DNA of 45,245 nucleotides, from contig NZ_JACHOP010000032.1 of NCBI RefSeq assembly GCF_014199935.1, forward strand, positions 1 to 45,245, in the 5' to 3' direction. Positions 33,450 through 41,267 of the stretch are shown here, in pieces; the first letter of the stretch is position 1; each line of letters opens with the position of its first letter. The DNA comes from Methylorubrum rhodinum (lineage in GTDB: Bacteria; Pseudomonadota; Alphaproteobacteria; Rhizobiales; Beijerinckiaceae). The translations under genes and the position numbers were made by a program. The notes under the pieces are model-generated. The model saw only the letters and a program-made list of their open reading frames with translations. It did not search any database and was not told where the DNA came from.

Positions 33450-35782
33450 GACGGAATCCTGATCGTGAGGTGAGCGCCGTCGAGGTCGTCAGAGTATGAT
33501 TCGCTCGAAACCTCTATTGTGCCATCGAGCCCCTCAATCACCTGCCGAACGTGGAATAGACCAAGGCCTGAGCCGTCCGTCGTCGTCACCCCCTTCTCGA
33601 AGGCGCGACTCGGCGGGTCGAACGCGGCAGGCCAACCGGTCCCGTCGTCGGCGACCTCCATTTCCAGCGTCGGCTTTGAACCTTTTGAGGTGGATAGGAA
33701 GAAGCCGATGGTGGTCGCGCCGGCCTTGGCGGCGTTCGCGACGAGGTTGTCGATTACGATGCCGATTTCGATAGGACGGAAGCGGCGCACAAATTGCCTA
33801 CTGTCTGTCTCGACGGTCACCTCGATGCCCCTCGGCGCCCATAGATTGGAAATCGTTTCAATGTAATCGCGCACGTACACGCAAAGGTCAGCCTCCGTGT
33901 GCGACGATTGCTGCTTGTACCCGCCCTTCGTAGCGAAGCGGGCGGCCGTCAGGATCTGGCTATTGCGGAACGACACCTGCTCGAGGAAGCCGATCCAATC
34001 CTCCTTACTGAGCTGCGCCCCGCCACGAAGGCGTCCCATCATGCGCTTCACCCCCTGCTGGACGTCGGATGCATGCATGATGATCTGGTGGTGTAGGTTA
34101 AGGATCGTGTCCTGATCGAGTGACCCAGCCGCGACTAGAAAAGCGTTGCGCTCCTTCTCCTCGTGAAACTGGAGCGTCGCAACGGCCGCGGTGTTCTCCG
34201 CCTTAGCGGCGCGTGCTTCCGCCCGCCTGCTCGCTTCCCGCGCCTGAGCCTCAGCTACTTCCAGAGCCTTGATCCGTTCCCGGGCCTCGACGACCCGCTC
34301 CTGAAGTGCCCGGTCGCCAGTCCGGTCGGCCAGTAGCTCCAGCGCCTTGAGCGAGCTCTCGAAGGCCTCCGACTTCTCGTCAACAATCCGAACTAGCTCC
34401 GGGTTGTATTCTAGCAGCTCCACCCCTTCGGTGGCGGCAAGCCTCGAAACAAGTAGGCTGACGAGCGCGCTGCTCTCGTCCTTTCTAATTCTAGAAGTGT
34501 CGTCCGCCTCCTGGTCAAACTTGTCCTTCCAGGTAATATCAACGACGTAGCGCTCGAGGCGGCGAATGCATTTGTCGCGGATGCAAGTGACTAGCGCTTC
34601 CACGTTGGGCGTTTCGATCAGGCCGTGGCTTCTGCTGGTAACCTCGTCGAAACCGTCGACGCCGCGGATCTCCACCCGGCCGATTACATCACGACCGCCT
34701 AGGAAGCGGCGCTGCCCCTGCTGCTTGCGCCTGTTCAGGCCGAAGAAGTCATCGTCCTCTGTGCCGATCGGAAAGACGCGAAAGCCGTTCCGGAACAGGA
34801 ATATGGACCCGAACTGGACCGAGGGCACGCCCATGCGGTGTGCAAAAACTATCTTGGCGCTTCGGTTTAAGAAGTATATGTCGGCCGTGAGCGCTGTTTC
34901 TTGCAACAGAGGGTATGGGTTAGACTCACGAATATGGTAAACCAAGTCACCTCTGTCCTCTAGTCTTGAATCTATCCACTTGCCGTCTTCGCTCAACCGC
35001 ACTTGGATCAGGGTTGTGCGCCGGCGGAGCACGTCCATGATCGGATTCTCGATCCGGCCATTCACTATCAGCTTAAGGGCTTGTTCATCACGACGCTGGC
35101 GGTTCCACTCCTCATCCAGTCTGTCGGCCTCGGCTTCTCCTGGCGCGATGATCTCGACCTCGAAGGGTTTTGTGTCGCTACCGAAGGGATCGATGAGCTT
35201 GGTTAGCTCCCGCTTCAGCCTTTGGAGCTTATCGCGATCCCACGTCGCGCGCAGTCGCCTGATCCGCAGGATAGTGCCGGCGGCCCCGTGAGGGCGGATT
35301 ACATCCGGCGGAAACCCGTCAGCTTCGCCAAGTTCAACCTCGACCTCGTCGAACTCTTCCTGCGAGTCCTGCTCGTAGCGTCGCCAGTCGACGTCGAGGA
35401 TCTGGGTCACACCGCCTCTGGTGCGGCTGATCAGTTCGAGCTCCGAACCCAGCCTGTCGCATGAGAAACGGCCCACGCCCTTGGCACCTGCATAGGTCCG
35501 CGCTTTCTGACCGATTTTGTCGCGGTAGCCCTCGTCTTCGGTTCCCTCCCGTTTCGCCGAGTAAGCCACGAAGAGCCATTTCTGGAGAATGTCGGCATGC
35601 GTCATTCCCTTGCCGTTGTCGGCAATCGTAATCTCCTGGGGAGAGAAGGTGATCCTGACAGACTTGGCGTAGGCATCAAACGAATTCTTTACGAGCTCAA
35701 ATATAGCGACGAAGTCGTCTGTGATCAGGTCGCGGCCGATTAGGTCCTTCAACCCGGTGCTAATCCGGAATGTCGTCCGCAC
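33446..35782 (-). CDS. Dual GHKL-ATPase sensor: MORC/Hsp90-like N terminus, kinase-like C terminus
   Basis: A 778-residue soluble protein. The N-terminal GHKL ATPase shows FELVKNSFDAY (E29, N33), IADNGKGM (55-60) and GAKGVGRFSCDRLG (99-112), the MORC/MutL/Hsp90-type arrangement. A middle region follows (about 130-480), then a long Ala/Glu/Arg coiled coil (about 480-570; VEARERIKALEVAEAQARE). A histidine-containing segment NLHHQIIMHASDVQQGV may be a dimerisation/phospho-acceptor helix. The C-terminal GHKL module is histidine-kinase-like: N box IVIDNLVANAAKA (about 675), VADDGTGW (711-717), GSGLGLFHV (737-745). It starts at GTG 35782 and is coupled to the receiver protein. No membrane segment is present, so the signal is cytosolic. 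Confidence 0.88.
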   Translation of the reverse strand: MRTTFRISTGLKDLIGRDLITDDFVAIFELVKNSFDAYAKSVRITFSPQEITIADNGKGMTHADILQKWLFVAYSAKREGTEDEGYRDKIGQKARTYAGAKGVGRFSCDRLGSELELISRTRGGVTQILDVDWRRYEQDSQEEFDEVEVELGEADGFPPDVIRPHGAAGTILRIRRLRATWDRDKLQRLKRELTKLIDPFGSDTKPFEVEIIAPGEAEADRLDEEWNRQRRDEQALKLIVNGRIENPIMDVLRRRTTLIQVRLSEDGKWIDSRLEDRGDLVYHIRESNPYPLLQETALTADIYFLNRSAKIVFAHRMGVPSVQFGSIFLFRNGFRVFPIGTEDDDFFGLNRRKQQGQRRFLGGRDVIGRVEIRGVDGFDEVTSRSHGLIETPNVEALVTCIRDKCIRRLERYVVDITWKDKFDQEADDTSRIRKDESSALVSLLVSRLAATEGVELLEYNPELVRIVDEKSEAFESSLKALELLADRTGDRALQERVVEARERIKALEVAEAQAREASRRAEARAAKAENTAAVATLQFHEEKERNAFLVAAGSLDQDTILNLHHQIIMHASDVQQGVKRMMGRLRGGAQLSKEDWIGFLEQVSFRNSQILTAARFATKGGYKQQSSHTEADLCVYVRDYIETISNLWAPRGIEVTVETDSRQFVRRFRPIEIGIVIDNLVANAAKAGATTIGFFLSTSKGSKPTLEMEVADDGTGWPAAFDPPSRAFEKGVTTTDGSGLGLFHVRQVIEGLDGTIEVSSESYSDDLDGAHLTIRIPS

Positions 35783-36078
35783 TGAAGTTATGCAACCTCT
35801 CGTCGCTGGTTCAGGCGTGGCTCCGAACCTGTCTCAGCGGTGACCATAGCGGGATGTTGCACAGCGGGGAACAAGCGGTTCAAACGAATCCCGTCTGATC
35901 TTTTCCCGGGCTCGCTTCTTGCAGCTCAGACCGCGTCGCTCACCCGCATAGGATGCCGCAAACCGATTATAGGACTATATTCTTGACTTTTGGAGTGTGT
36001 TCAGCCACATTAACCAGCGTCGGCTGGCGAACCGGCGAATGTCAACGCCGCCGCGAAGCACACAATCAGGAGAGTCCC
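35783..36078. other. Divergent intergenic region
   Basis: Between the dual-ATPase gene (leftward) and the leader peptide (rightward). The kinase promoter should lie at 35,783-35,900 but no clear hexamers are seen. A rightward candidate promoter is annotated at 35,983. Confidence 0.5.
35983..36012 (+). promoter_or_regulatory. Candidate promoter for right-hand cargo genes
   Basis: TTGACT (35983-35988) is followed after 17-18 bases by CACATTA. The -35 is good, the -10 weak. It lies in an AT-rich stretch about 70 bases ahead of the leader peptide. Confidence 0.35.
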
Positions 36079-36213
36079 ATGCCCCGACTACCCAGGCCCT
36101 TCTTGCGGTGTCTACCCGGCCCGTCACCTCATCAAAACCGGCATCCTCACCCAACTGCGACCTTCACACGGGGCCCCCTTTCGGGGGCCTTCGTCGTTTC
36201 AGAGCTTCTGTGA
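36079..36213 (+). CDS. Putative 44-residue leader peptide
   Basis: A Pro/Arg/Leu/His-rich peptide beginning MPRLPRPFLRCLPGP, preceded by a strong ribosome site (AGGAGAG, 36068-36074, 4-base spacing). Its stop TGA overlaps the ATG of the next gene (TGATG), and a terminator-like hairpin lies within its last third. This arrangement is typical of leader peptides that control a downstream gene through attenuation or translational coupling. The amino-acid sequence itself suggests no enzyme. It may alternatively be chance, with the transcript simply ending at the hairpin. Confidence 0.4.
   Translation: MPRLPRPFLRCLPGPSPHQNRHPHPTATFTRGPLSGAFVVSELL
36172..36199 (+). terminator. Intrinsic terminator-like hairpin
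   Basis: GGCCCCC (36172-36178), loop TTTC, GGGGGCC (36183-36189), then TTCGTCGTTT. This is a strong GC stem followed by a moderately T-rich tail. It lies 20 bases before the next gene, so it would reduce or regulate its expression. Confidence 0.7.
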
Positions 36214-36977
36214 TGACCGCGTATTCACAGGCTACTCGTAACAGTCAGCTGCGCTCAGCCTCGGAAACTCCGCTCGCTCCTCAGCTCCCCGCATTCGTGC
36301 TGTTCGGTCAAGCCGACGGCAGACCTCGCGCCGCATGGTTCGACGCTGCCGATGCCGATGCCGCCACCGCCGCGGCCACAACCATGCGGTTGCGCGCCCT
36401 GCCGATCACTGAGGCCGCTGGCCGCGAACTCGCCGGGCAACTCGCCCGGGGGCGTGTCCTGCCCAGCGGTCGCACCCTCGTGCCGTTCGCAAAGCGCGAC
36501 CTCTACGCCCGGCTGATCGCGCTCGCAGGCGAGGAAGCCGGGCTCGCCGTCGCAGCGGGCCGTCGGACCGATCCGCCCGGCGCCGACGACACCCCGTCCG
36601 CGGATTCGACAGCGGAAGCTGATCTTCCCGCGGTGGAGGAAGGCGGCCCGGCGGCCTCATCGGGCGAGGAACGGCCGTCGGACGAGGAGGAGGCCTCGGG
36701 GCTTCCCGCCGAAGATCCGGCCGACGCGCCGACTGCGCCGCGCCCGGGCGCCCACCTGTTCGTCGGTCAGCCCCGCCCGGGGGACCGCAGCGAGATCGGT
36801 CTGGGCAGCATCGTGCTCGCCCATGAAGGACCCGACGACGGCTGGTGGGAGGCGGAGGTCATCGGGGCCAACGGCGGGACCTTCTCGCTGCGGTGGCGGG
36901 ACTATGACCCGATGGCCTTCCCGACCATCCTGCGCACCGCCGACGAGCTCGCCCTCCTGCCCCCCGGGGCACCCTAG
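36213..36977 (+). CDS. Protein with acidic linker and Tudor/Agenet-like C terminus
   Basis: A 254-residue protein. Residues about 20-110 form a compact N-terminal domain (PAFVLFGQADGRPRAAWFD, later FAKRDLYARLIALAG). Residues about 110-190 are a low-complexity acidic Pro/Glu/Ala/Ser linker. The last ~65 residues (GSIVLAHEGPDDGWWEAEVI, then FSLRWRDYDPMA) look like a small SH3/Tudor- or Agenet-like barrel. No enzyme motif is seen. It is the type of accessory gene found on Methylobacterium plasmids and islands. The start is ATG 36213, overlapping the leader stop. Confidence 0.72.
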   Translation: MTAYSQATRNSQLRSASETPLAPQLPAFVLFGQADGRPRAAWFDAADADAATAAATTMRLRALPITEAAGRELAGQLARGRVLPSGRTLVPFAKRDLYARLIALAGEEAGLAVAAGRRTDPPGADDTPSADSTAEADLPAVEEGGPAASSGEERPSDEEEASGLPAEDPADAPTAPRPGAHLFVGQPRPGDRSEIGLGSIVLAHEGPDDGWWEAEVIGANGGTFSLRWRDYDPMAFPTILRTADELALLPPGAP

Positions 36978-37088
36978 CCGCCCGCGAGCCGCGCCCGGGC
37001 CGCTCCCAGCCGCCCGGGCACGCCATCAGTGCCGCGCCTCGCGCGACCGCCGCACGGACTGTGCCCCCAGCCACACCCCGAGGTTCCC

Positions 37089-37424
37089 ATGACCGCCGTC
37101 CTCGACGCGGAGCGCGTGCGTGCGCTCAACGACATACTCCGCCGCACACTCAGTGGCGGCACCCTCGTGCTCACCACCGGGATCATCGCGCTCGGCCGCG
37201 AGCGCCAGCAGATCGTGCTCGACGCCATCGCCGCCTTCGACCGCTTCGACGCCGACAATGACCCACACGGGGAGCACGACTTCGGCGCGGTCGAGGCCGC
37301 GGGCGAGCGGGTGTTCTGGAAGATCGACTACTTCGACCACGCCGAACGCTGCGCCTCAGCGGATCCAGCCGACAGTAGCGTCACGCTCCGCGTGATGACT
37401 GTCATGCTCGCCTACGAATACTGA
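37089..37424 (+). CDS. DUF3768 family protein
   Basis: A 111-residue protein matching the DUF3768 pattern: RVRALNDILRRTL near the N terminus, TGIIALGRERQQIVLDAIAAFD, NDPHGEHDFGAVE and VFWKIDYFD, ending in RVMTVMLAYEY. The family is widespread on alphaproteobacterial plasmids and integrative elements and has no known function. Context here (mobile cargo, next to a replication module further on) agrees. ATG 37089 gives the normal length. Confidence 0.88.
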   Translation: MTAVLDAERVRALNDILRRTLSGGTLVLTTGIIALGRERQQIVLDAIAAFDRFDADNDPHGEHDFGAVEAAGERVFWKIDYFDHAERCASADPADSSVTLRVMTVMLAYEY

Positions 37425-37513
37425 TCTGAGCATTGTCAACGGCTGCCGAGCCCCCGCTCATTGGGCCGTCAGCCGGAGGCGACTGGTGACAGCAAGACAA
37501 AGGGATAAAGAGG

Positions 37514-37807
37514 ATGAAGTATTTTGCCGCTGCAATCATGATGGTTTCGGCTACTCCGGTTCAGGCCGATGTTTACAGATACACATGCCGGGTCGATGGA
37601 AAATCGCTCACTGTGCGTATCGATGACGCGCGGAAAACCTTGCGATGGCGCAACAAGACCTACGCGATTACCGTCCAGGAAGACTGCGCCAAGTTCGGCT
37701 GGCGAGCGACGCGGCCGGGCGAAACCTTCGATTTCTGCACCGCCACGCAAGGCTACGCGGACTTCCAACAAGGCGACCGGCTGATCCAGTGCGATCAGGA
37801 CCGCTGA
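37514..37807 (+). CDS. Small exported protein of unknown function
   Basis: A 97-residue protein with a short signal peptide (MKYFAAAIMMVSATPVQA, cleavage expected after VQA). The mature part has four cysteines (YTCRVDG, QEDCAKF, FDFCTAT, IQCDQ), probably two disulfides, and a pattern of short strands. A purine-rich site (AAAGAGG) precedes the ATG. The next gene is also exported and follows within about 130 bases, so they may be expressed together. Confidence 0.75.
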   Translation: MKYFAAAIMMVSATPVQADVYRYTCRVDGKSLTVRIDDARKTLRWRNKTYAITVQEDCAKFGWRATRPGETFDFCTATQGYADFQQGDRLIQCDQDR

Positions 37808-37939
37808 AGGGTGGCGACCATGAGCCTCCCCTGCACACGTCGCAGCCGGATATCGGCGCGAAACGGCCGTGAGGCGGACGGATCGTCCCGACCCGCACCG
37901 CATCACCTTGACCAGAAGCATGCGAAGCAGGGGTGCCGC

Positions 37940-38992
37940 ATGGCGAGACGCTGGACAAGGCTCGTCATCGCAGTGATGCCATTCTTGACGGTCGGGGGAG
38001 ACGCCTGGGGGGCCGACTCGGCCGCGACGGCGCCAGCACGTCCTTCGGTACTCTCTATTACAGGCGACGCTGCCCCGCCGCCGACACGGGCCGTGTGGGG
38101 ACCGACCGGCCGAGGGTCAAACGTACGCTACGGCGAGCCCGGCGATGAGCCGGACGTCGAGCTGCTGTGCCTGTCCGACCGCAAGATCGAGCTGCGGGTG
38201 TTCGACCCGACCGGCAAGAGTGAGCGAAACCGGGTCAAGCAGGTGCGGCTCGTCGGGCTCGGCGCCGTACAGGCGGAGGAGATCGACCTCGTCCCCATCG
38301 ACCGGCTGGTGATCACAATGTTCCTCGACGGCGGCAGCCTCGCGCTCACTGCCCTGCTGCTCGACCAGGATTTCGAGGTGTTATTCCCTGGGGCACGCCT
38401 GCCGGTGCGCGGCGCGGGGGCCTCTGCGCGGGTGCGGGATCTCCTACAGAGCTGCCTCGCCGGCCAGCCGGACGGTGCGCCGTCATCGAGCCCGCTGCCG
38501 GCACCTGTGCCTGCCGCGCCAGCGGCCGGCGCACCTGCGCCTGAGGGGCCTGCAGGGTCGGCGGCGCGCTCCGCCGTAGACACGATCCACGCCGGGCGGT
38601 GCCTGGAGCTGAAGGTCGACGGCCGGGATCGGCCGTGCAACGGCGACATGCGGCTCAAGGATGACGGCGGGGGCACGGTGGACATCATCACCGGCTACGG
38701 CGGCGAGCGAGGCGCGGCCATGACGGCAGTCGATTTCGAGATGCGCCAGACGGCGGATCTTGAGAACGCCTACGGCTACGCGTTCCGGGTGAGTGCGCTC
38801 CGGTTGATGACCTTCGACGCGCCGGAGACGCGCACGGTCTGGGCGGCAACTGGGCTGTGCCAGATGGTCAAGCCTAACCCGGTCAAAGTGGGCGCCAGCG
38901 CCGTGCAGCAGGACATCGTCGTGATGTGCTCGGCGGTGCCGTCCGACGGCCGGGCGCCGGTGAAACGGATCGACTGGAAGTTTGTGTTCTGA
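37940..38992 (+). CDS. Exported protein with Pro/Ala linker, unknown function
   Basis: A 350-residue protein. The signal peptide (RRWTRLVIAVMPFLTVGG, cleavage expected after AWG or AWGA) is followed by a first domain (about 50-180; DVELLCLSDRKIELRVFD), a Pro/Ala/Gly-rich linker (about 180-215), and a second domain (about 220-350) starting DTIHAGRCLELKVDGR with three further cysteines. The layout suggests two periplasmic domains joined by a flexible linker. I set the start at ATG 37940, which begins the signal peptide; the open frame goes back to 37811 without signal. Confidence 0.7.
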   Translation: MARRWTRLVIAVMPFLTVGGDAWGADSAATAPARPSVLSITGDAAPPPTRAVWGPTGRGSNVRYGEPGDEPDVELLCLSDRKIELRVFDPTGKSERNRVKQVRLVGLGAVQAEEIDLVPIDRLVITMFLDGGSLALTALLLDQDFEVLFPGARLPVRGAGASARVRDLLQSCLAGQPDGAPSSSPLPAPVPAAPAAGAPAPEGPAGSAARSAVDTIHAGRCLELKVDGRDRPCNGDMRLKDDGGGTVDIITGYGGERGAAMTAVDFEMRQTADLENAYGYAFRVSALRLMTFDAPETRTVWAATGLCQMVKPNPVKVGASAVQQDIVVMCSAVPSDGRAPVKRIDWKFVF

Positions 38993-39121
38993 GGCTTGTC
39001 GGCGCCGAGCGATGATCGCTGGATGTGGCGTCGTCCGACACAGAACCGGACGCGTGATCGAAGTGAAACCGCTCGGGAGCGTTTCGGCGAGGGCGGGCTA
39101 GGCCGGATGAGGACGTGCGGG

Positions 39122-40159
39122 ATGGACTGGTTCGAGCGGCTGACCGGGTTCCGGGAAGCGGATCACAAGGAGACGCAGGCTCGGCTATGCATTGTCGACG
39201 GCCGGCTTGTCCATGAAGGCTCTGGCGAGAGCTACGCGGTGGGGACACTGACGCTACCCTCCCTGGCAGAGCTTCGCACAGCGGCAGCCGGTGTTCATCG
39301 TCCTGGCCGGCTGCGACTCTCCATCGTTGAGGGTGATGCGCGCGACTTACACCGGGCGCCGGAGAATCGCGGTGCGCTGTTCCAGGTCGCCTCGCAGTTC
39401 AACATGCTGGAGATGGTTGGGCCGGACGTGACCCCGGAGGACGGTGTCGCCGGCTACGCCTACGACCGCACGCAGGGGCCGGCCTGCGCCATGGCCGCGG
39501 GCGCAGCCACGATCTACCGCAACTACCTCGTGCCGGTCGCGGGCGAGATCGGGCAGACGGCGGCGCGCCAGCTCGACGGACTTGCCGATCTTGGAGGTGC
39601 GCTCGCGCAGCGGCTCGGCACTGAACGGGCGGCTTTGTGGGCGATGCGCAATGGCTACGCGCTACCGACACGGACGAGTCTGGATGCCATTGCCGCGTAT
39701 CTGAGCGCGGCGGACGAGGACACCCTCAACGACCTGCGCGGTCAGCTGCGGCTCGGCCTGCACCGGGACGTCGAGGTCACTGACGGGCCAGCACCGCGCC
39801 CGCTGGTTAGCCAAATCTTCTGCTCGGCGCTGCCGGTGGCATACGCGCGCCTGCCAGCCGTGTCATGGACCTCGTTCGCCCGCGTCGTGCTGGAGGCGGC
39901 TTACGAGGGGACTTTGTTGGCCGGCGTGCTGAACGCGGCACGCGGCGCCTCGGACCGCGTGCTGCTAACGCGGCTCGGCGGCGGCGCCTTTGGCAACGCG
40001 GACGCATGGATCGACGCGGCGATGCTGCGGGCGCTGCGGCTCGTGGGTGACCGCGACCTCGATGTGGCGGTCGTCAGCTACGGGTCGCCCGCACCGGGCC
40101 TTCGGGCTCTCGTCGAACATTACCGCGCCGGGGCGGCCAGAGAGCCCCAAGGTGCGTGA
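39122..40159 (+). CDS. Conserved protein of unknown function, possibly macrodomain-like
   Basis: A 345-residue cytosolic protein. The middle contains FQVASQFNMLEMVGPDV, GVAGYAYDRTQGPACAMAAG, and near the C terminus VLLTRLGGGAFGN followed by VAVVSYGSP. A glycine loop of GGGAFGN type before a helix, with Asn/Gln-rich stretches after a central strand, recalls the ADP-ribose binding loops of macrodomain/PARG folds. I regard that as a hypothesis. The start at ATG 39122 (MDWFERLTGFREADH) follows GAGGA; the longer reading from 38996 lacks support. It is convergent with the next gene, whose stop is two bases away. Confidence 0.72.
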   Translation: MDWFERLTGFREADHKETQARLCIVDGRLVHEGSGESYAVGTLTLPSLAELRTAAAGVHRPGRLRLSIVEGDARDLHRAPENRGALFQVASQFNMLEMVGPDVTPEDGVAGYAYDRTQGPACAMAAGAATIYRNYLVPVAGEIGQTAARQLDGLADLGGALAQRLGTERAALWAMRNGYALPTRTSLDAIAAYLSAADEDTLNDLRGQLRLGLHRDVEVTDGPAPRPLVSQIFCSALPVAYARLPAVSWTSFARVVLEAAYEGTLLAGVLNAARGASDRVLLTRLGGGAFGNADAWIDAAMLRALRLVGDRDLDVAVVSYGSPAPGLRALVEHYRAGAAREPQGA

Positions 40160-40161
40160 CC

Positions 40162-40560
40162 TCATAGCTCGCACTCGGCCACGCCCATCAGAATGCTCTC
40201 AACCTTGGCGGCGAGATCTTCCCCGGTCACCGCCTCCGGTATCGTGCCGATCGCGGCCAGCGCCATCGTCAAGGACGTGGGGCCTAGGAAAGCGCGCGCC
40301 TCCCCCACGGCGGCGGTCAGCAGCAGGCTAGTCATTTTCAGCGCGTCCACCCGGTGCGGCGTGCCGTCCGCGAGCCAATCCCGCAGTTCGGTGCGCGCCG
40401 CCAAGGTCGCCCAGGTGGGCCGTCCGAACGCCCCCGGCTCGTCCTGCAGCTTGACCCTGCGGGCGCGGGGGGCGGAGGCGCCGGCCCGGGACGGCGTACG
40501 GACCGTCGAGCGCACGGTCCGCTGAGGTTTGCGGGTGGTCGACTTGGTGGCTTGGGTCAT
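40162..40560 (-). CDS. Hypothetical protein with basic N terminus
   Basis: A 132-residue protein. The first ~40 residues are Arg/Lys/Thr-rich and probably disordered (KSTTRKPQRTVRSTVRTPSR), perhaps nucleic-acid binding. The remainder is helical (WATLAARTELRDWLADG, KMTSLLLTAAVGEARAFLG). ATG 40560 is preceded by GGCAGGAGA at proper spacing. No family is recognised. Confidence 0.65.
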   Translation of the reverse strand: MTQATKSTTRKPQRTVRSTVRTPSRAGASAPRARRVKLQDEPGAFGRPTWATLAARTELRDWLADGTPHRVDALKMTSLLLTAAVGEARAFLGPTSLTMALAAIGTIPEAVTGEDLAAKVESILMGVAECEL

Positions 40561-41267
40561 GCGGATCTCCTGCCCGGGTAGGGAGTGTGATTGCGTTTAG
40601 GGGTCGTTCTGCCAGGCTCGAGTACGGCGAGCCGTTCATGGTCTTCGATGGAAGGCCGAATGGGAGGAGCACGCGATTGCGAGGCCTCGCCGGTTTCCCG
40701 TCCCGCCCCTCTCACCAGTGGAGGTCGTGCACCGCCTCACCGCTTGTGTTGGCGCCGGCGATCAAGCGCAACAGCTGACGCTCATCAGCTGAGGTTGGGA
40801 TCATGATCATAGTAGGTGGTCCTCGTGTTAGAGCGCGCTTGGGGCGCGGTGTGAATTTACCGAAGTCGTCACGCTCGTGAGATCGGGCGCGGACCAGCAC
40901 GGCCAACCCGACCGAAGCCGCGCGATCCGATCCGCAGGTTTCAACCGATGCTCGCGGGGGCGTTCGACCTGCGCCGCTGCGGCAGCGGCGGCTAGAAGGC
41001 CATAGGCGGGCTAGGCAAATGTGGCGCGAACCTCCGGTTCGCGACCGCTCGCGCTCATCGCGATGAGCGCAAGCGTCGGTAAAGCGTCGCTTGTCGCATG
41101 AGGAACAAGCACCGAGGCTGGCCAGCCATTGTCCCGTGATGGCGGTGACGGCCATCCCCATTTCTATTTTATTATGGTTTGACATACACTTCCAACAACA
41201 CTCACCGCCGTCACCGCCGTCACGGGACGGTGGCTGGCCGGGCGTGAGCCCAACCAGCCCCAGTGCG
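40561..41267. other. 707-base region without a credible gene
   Basis: Open frames here are short and of shadow composition. The region carries an AT-rich patch (41,158-41,200) inside a long inverted repeat (annotated separately) and lies at the 3' side of the primase/helicase gene. It may hold a replication origin or a regulatory site rather than protein genes. Confidence 0.5.
41120..41239. repeat. 32-bp inverted repeat with AT-rich spacer (candidate origin)
   Basis: The left arm 41120-41151 (starts GGCCAGCCATTGTCCCGTGA) and right arm 41208-41239 are inverse copies with three mismatches over 32 bases. Their 56-base spacer contains a TTTCTATTTTATTATGG run and TTGACAT. GTCACCGCC units are repeated within and beside the right arm. 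An AT-rich core flanked by long repeats beside a primase/helicase gene is typical of replication origins, but a strong terminator is an alternative. Confidence 0.7.

Noticed and set aside
20308..35782. BREX, DISARM or CRISPR-Cas as explanation of the defence locus
   Set aside because: No PglZ or BrxC-type pair, no DrmA/DrmB helicase-DUF1998 set, and no repeat-spacer array or cas motif is visible.
40712..41185. A 157-codon minus-strand frame in the gap before the primase
   Set aside because: No domain or ribosome site, Arg/Ser-rich composition, and it crosses the inverted repeat.
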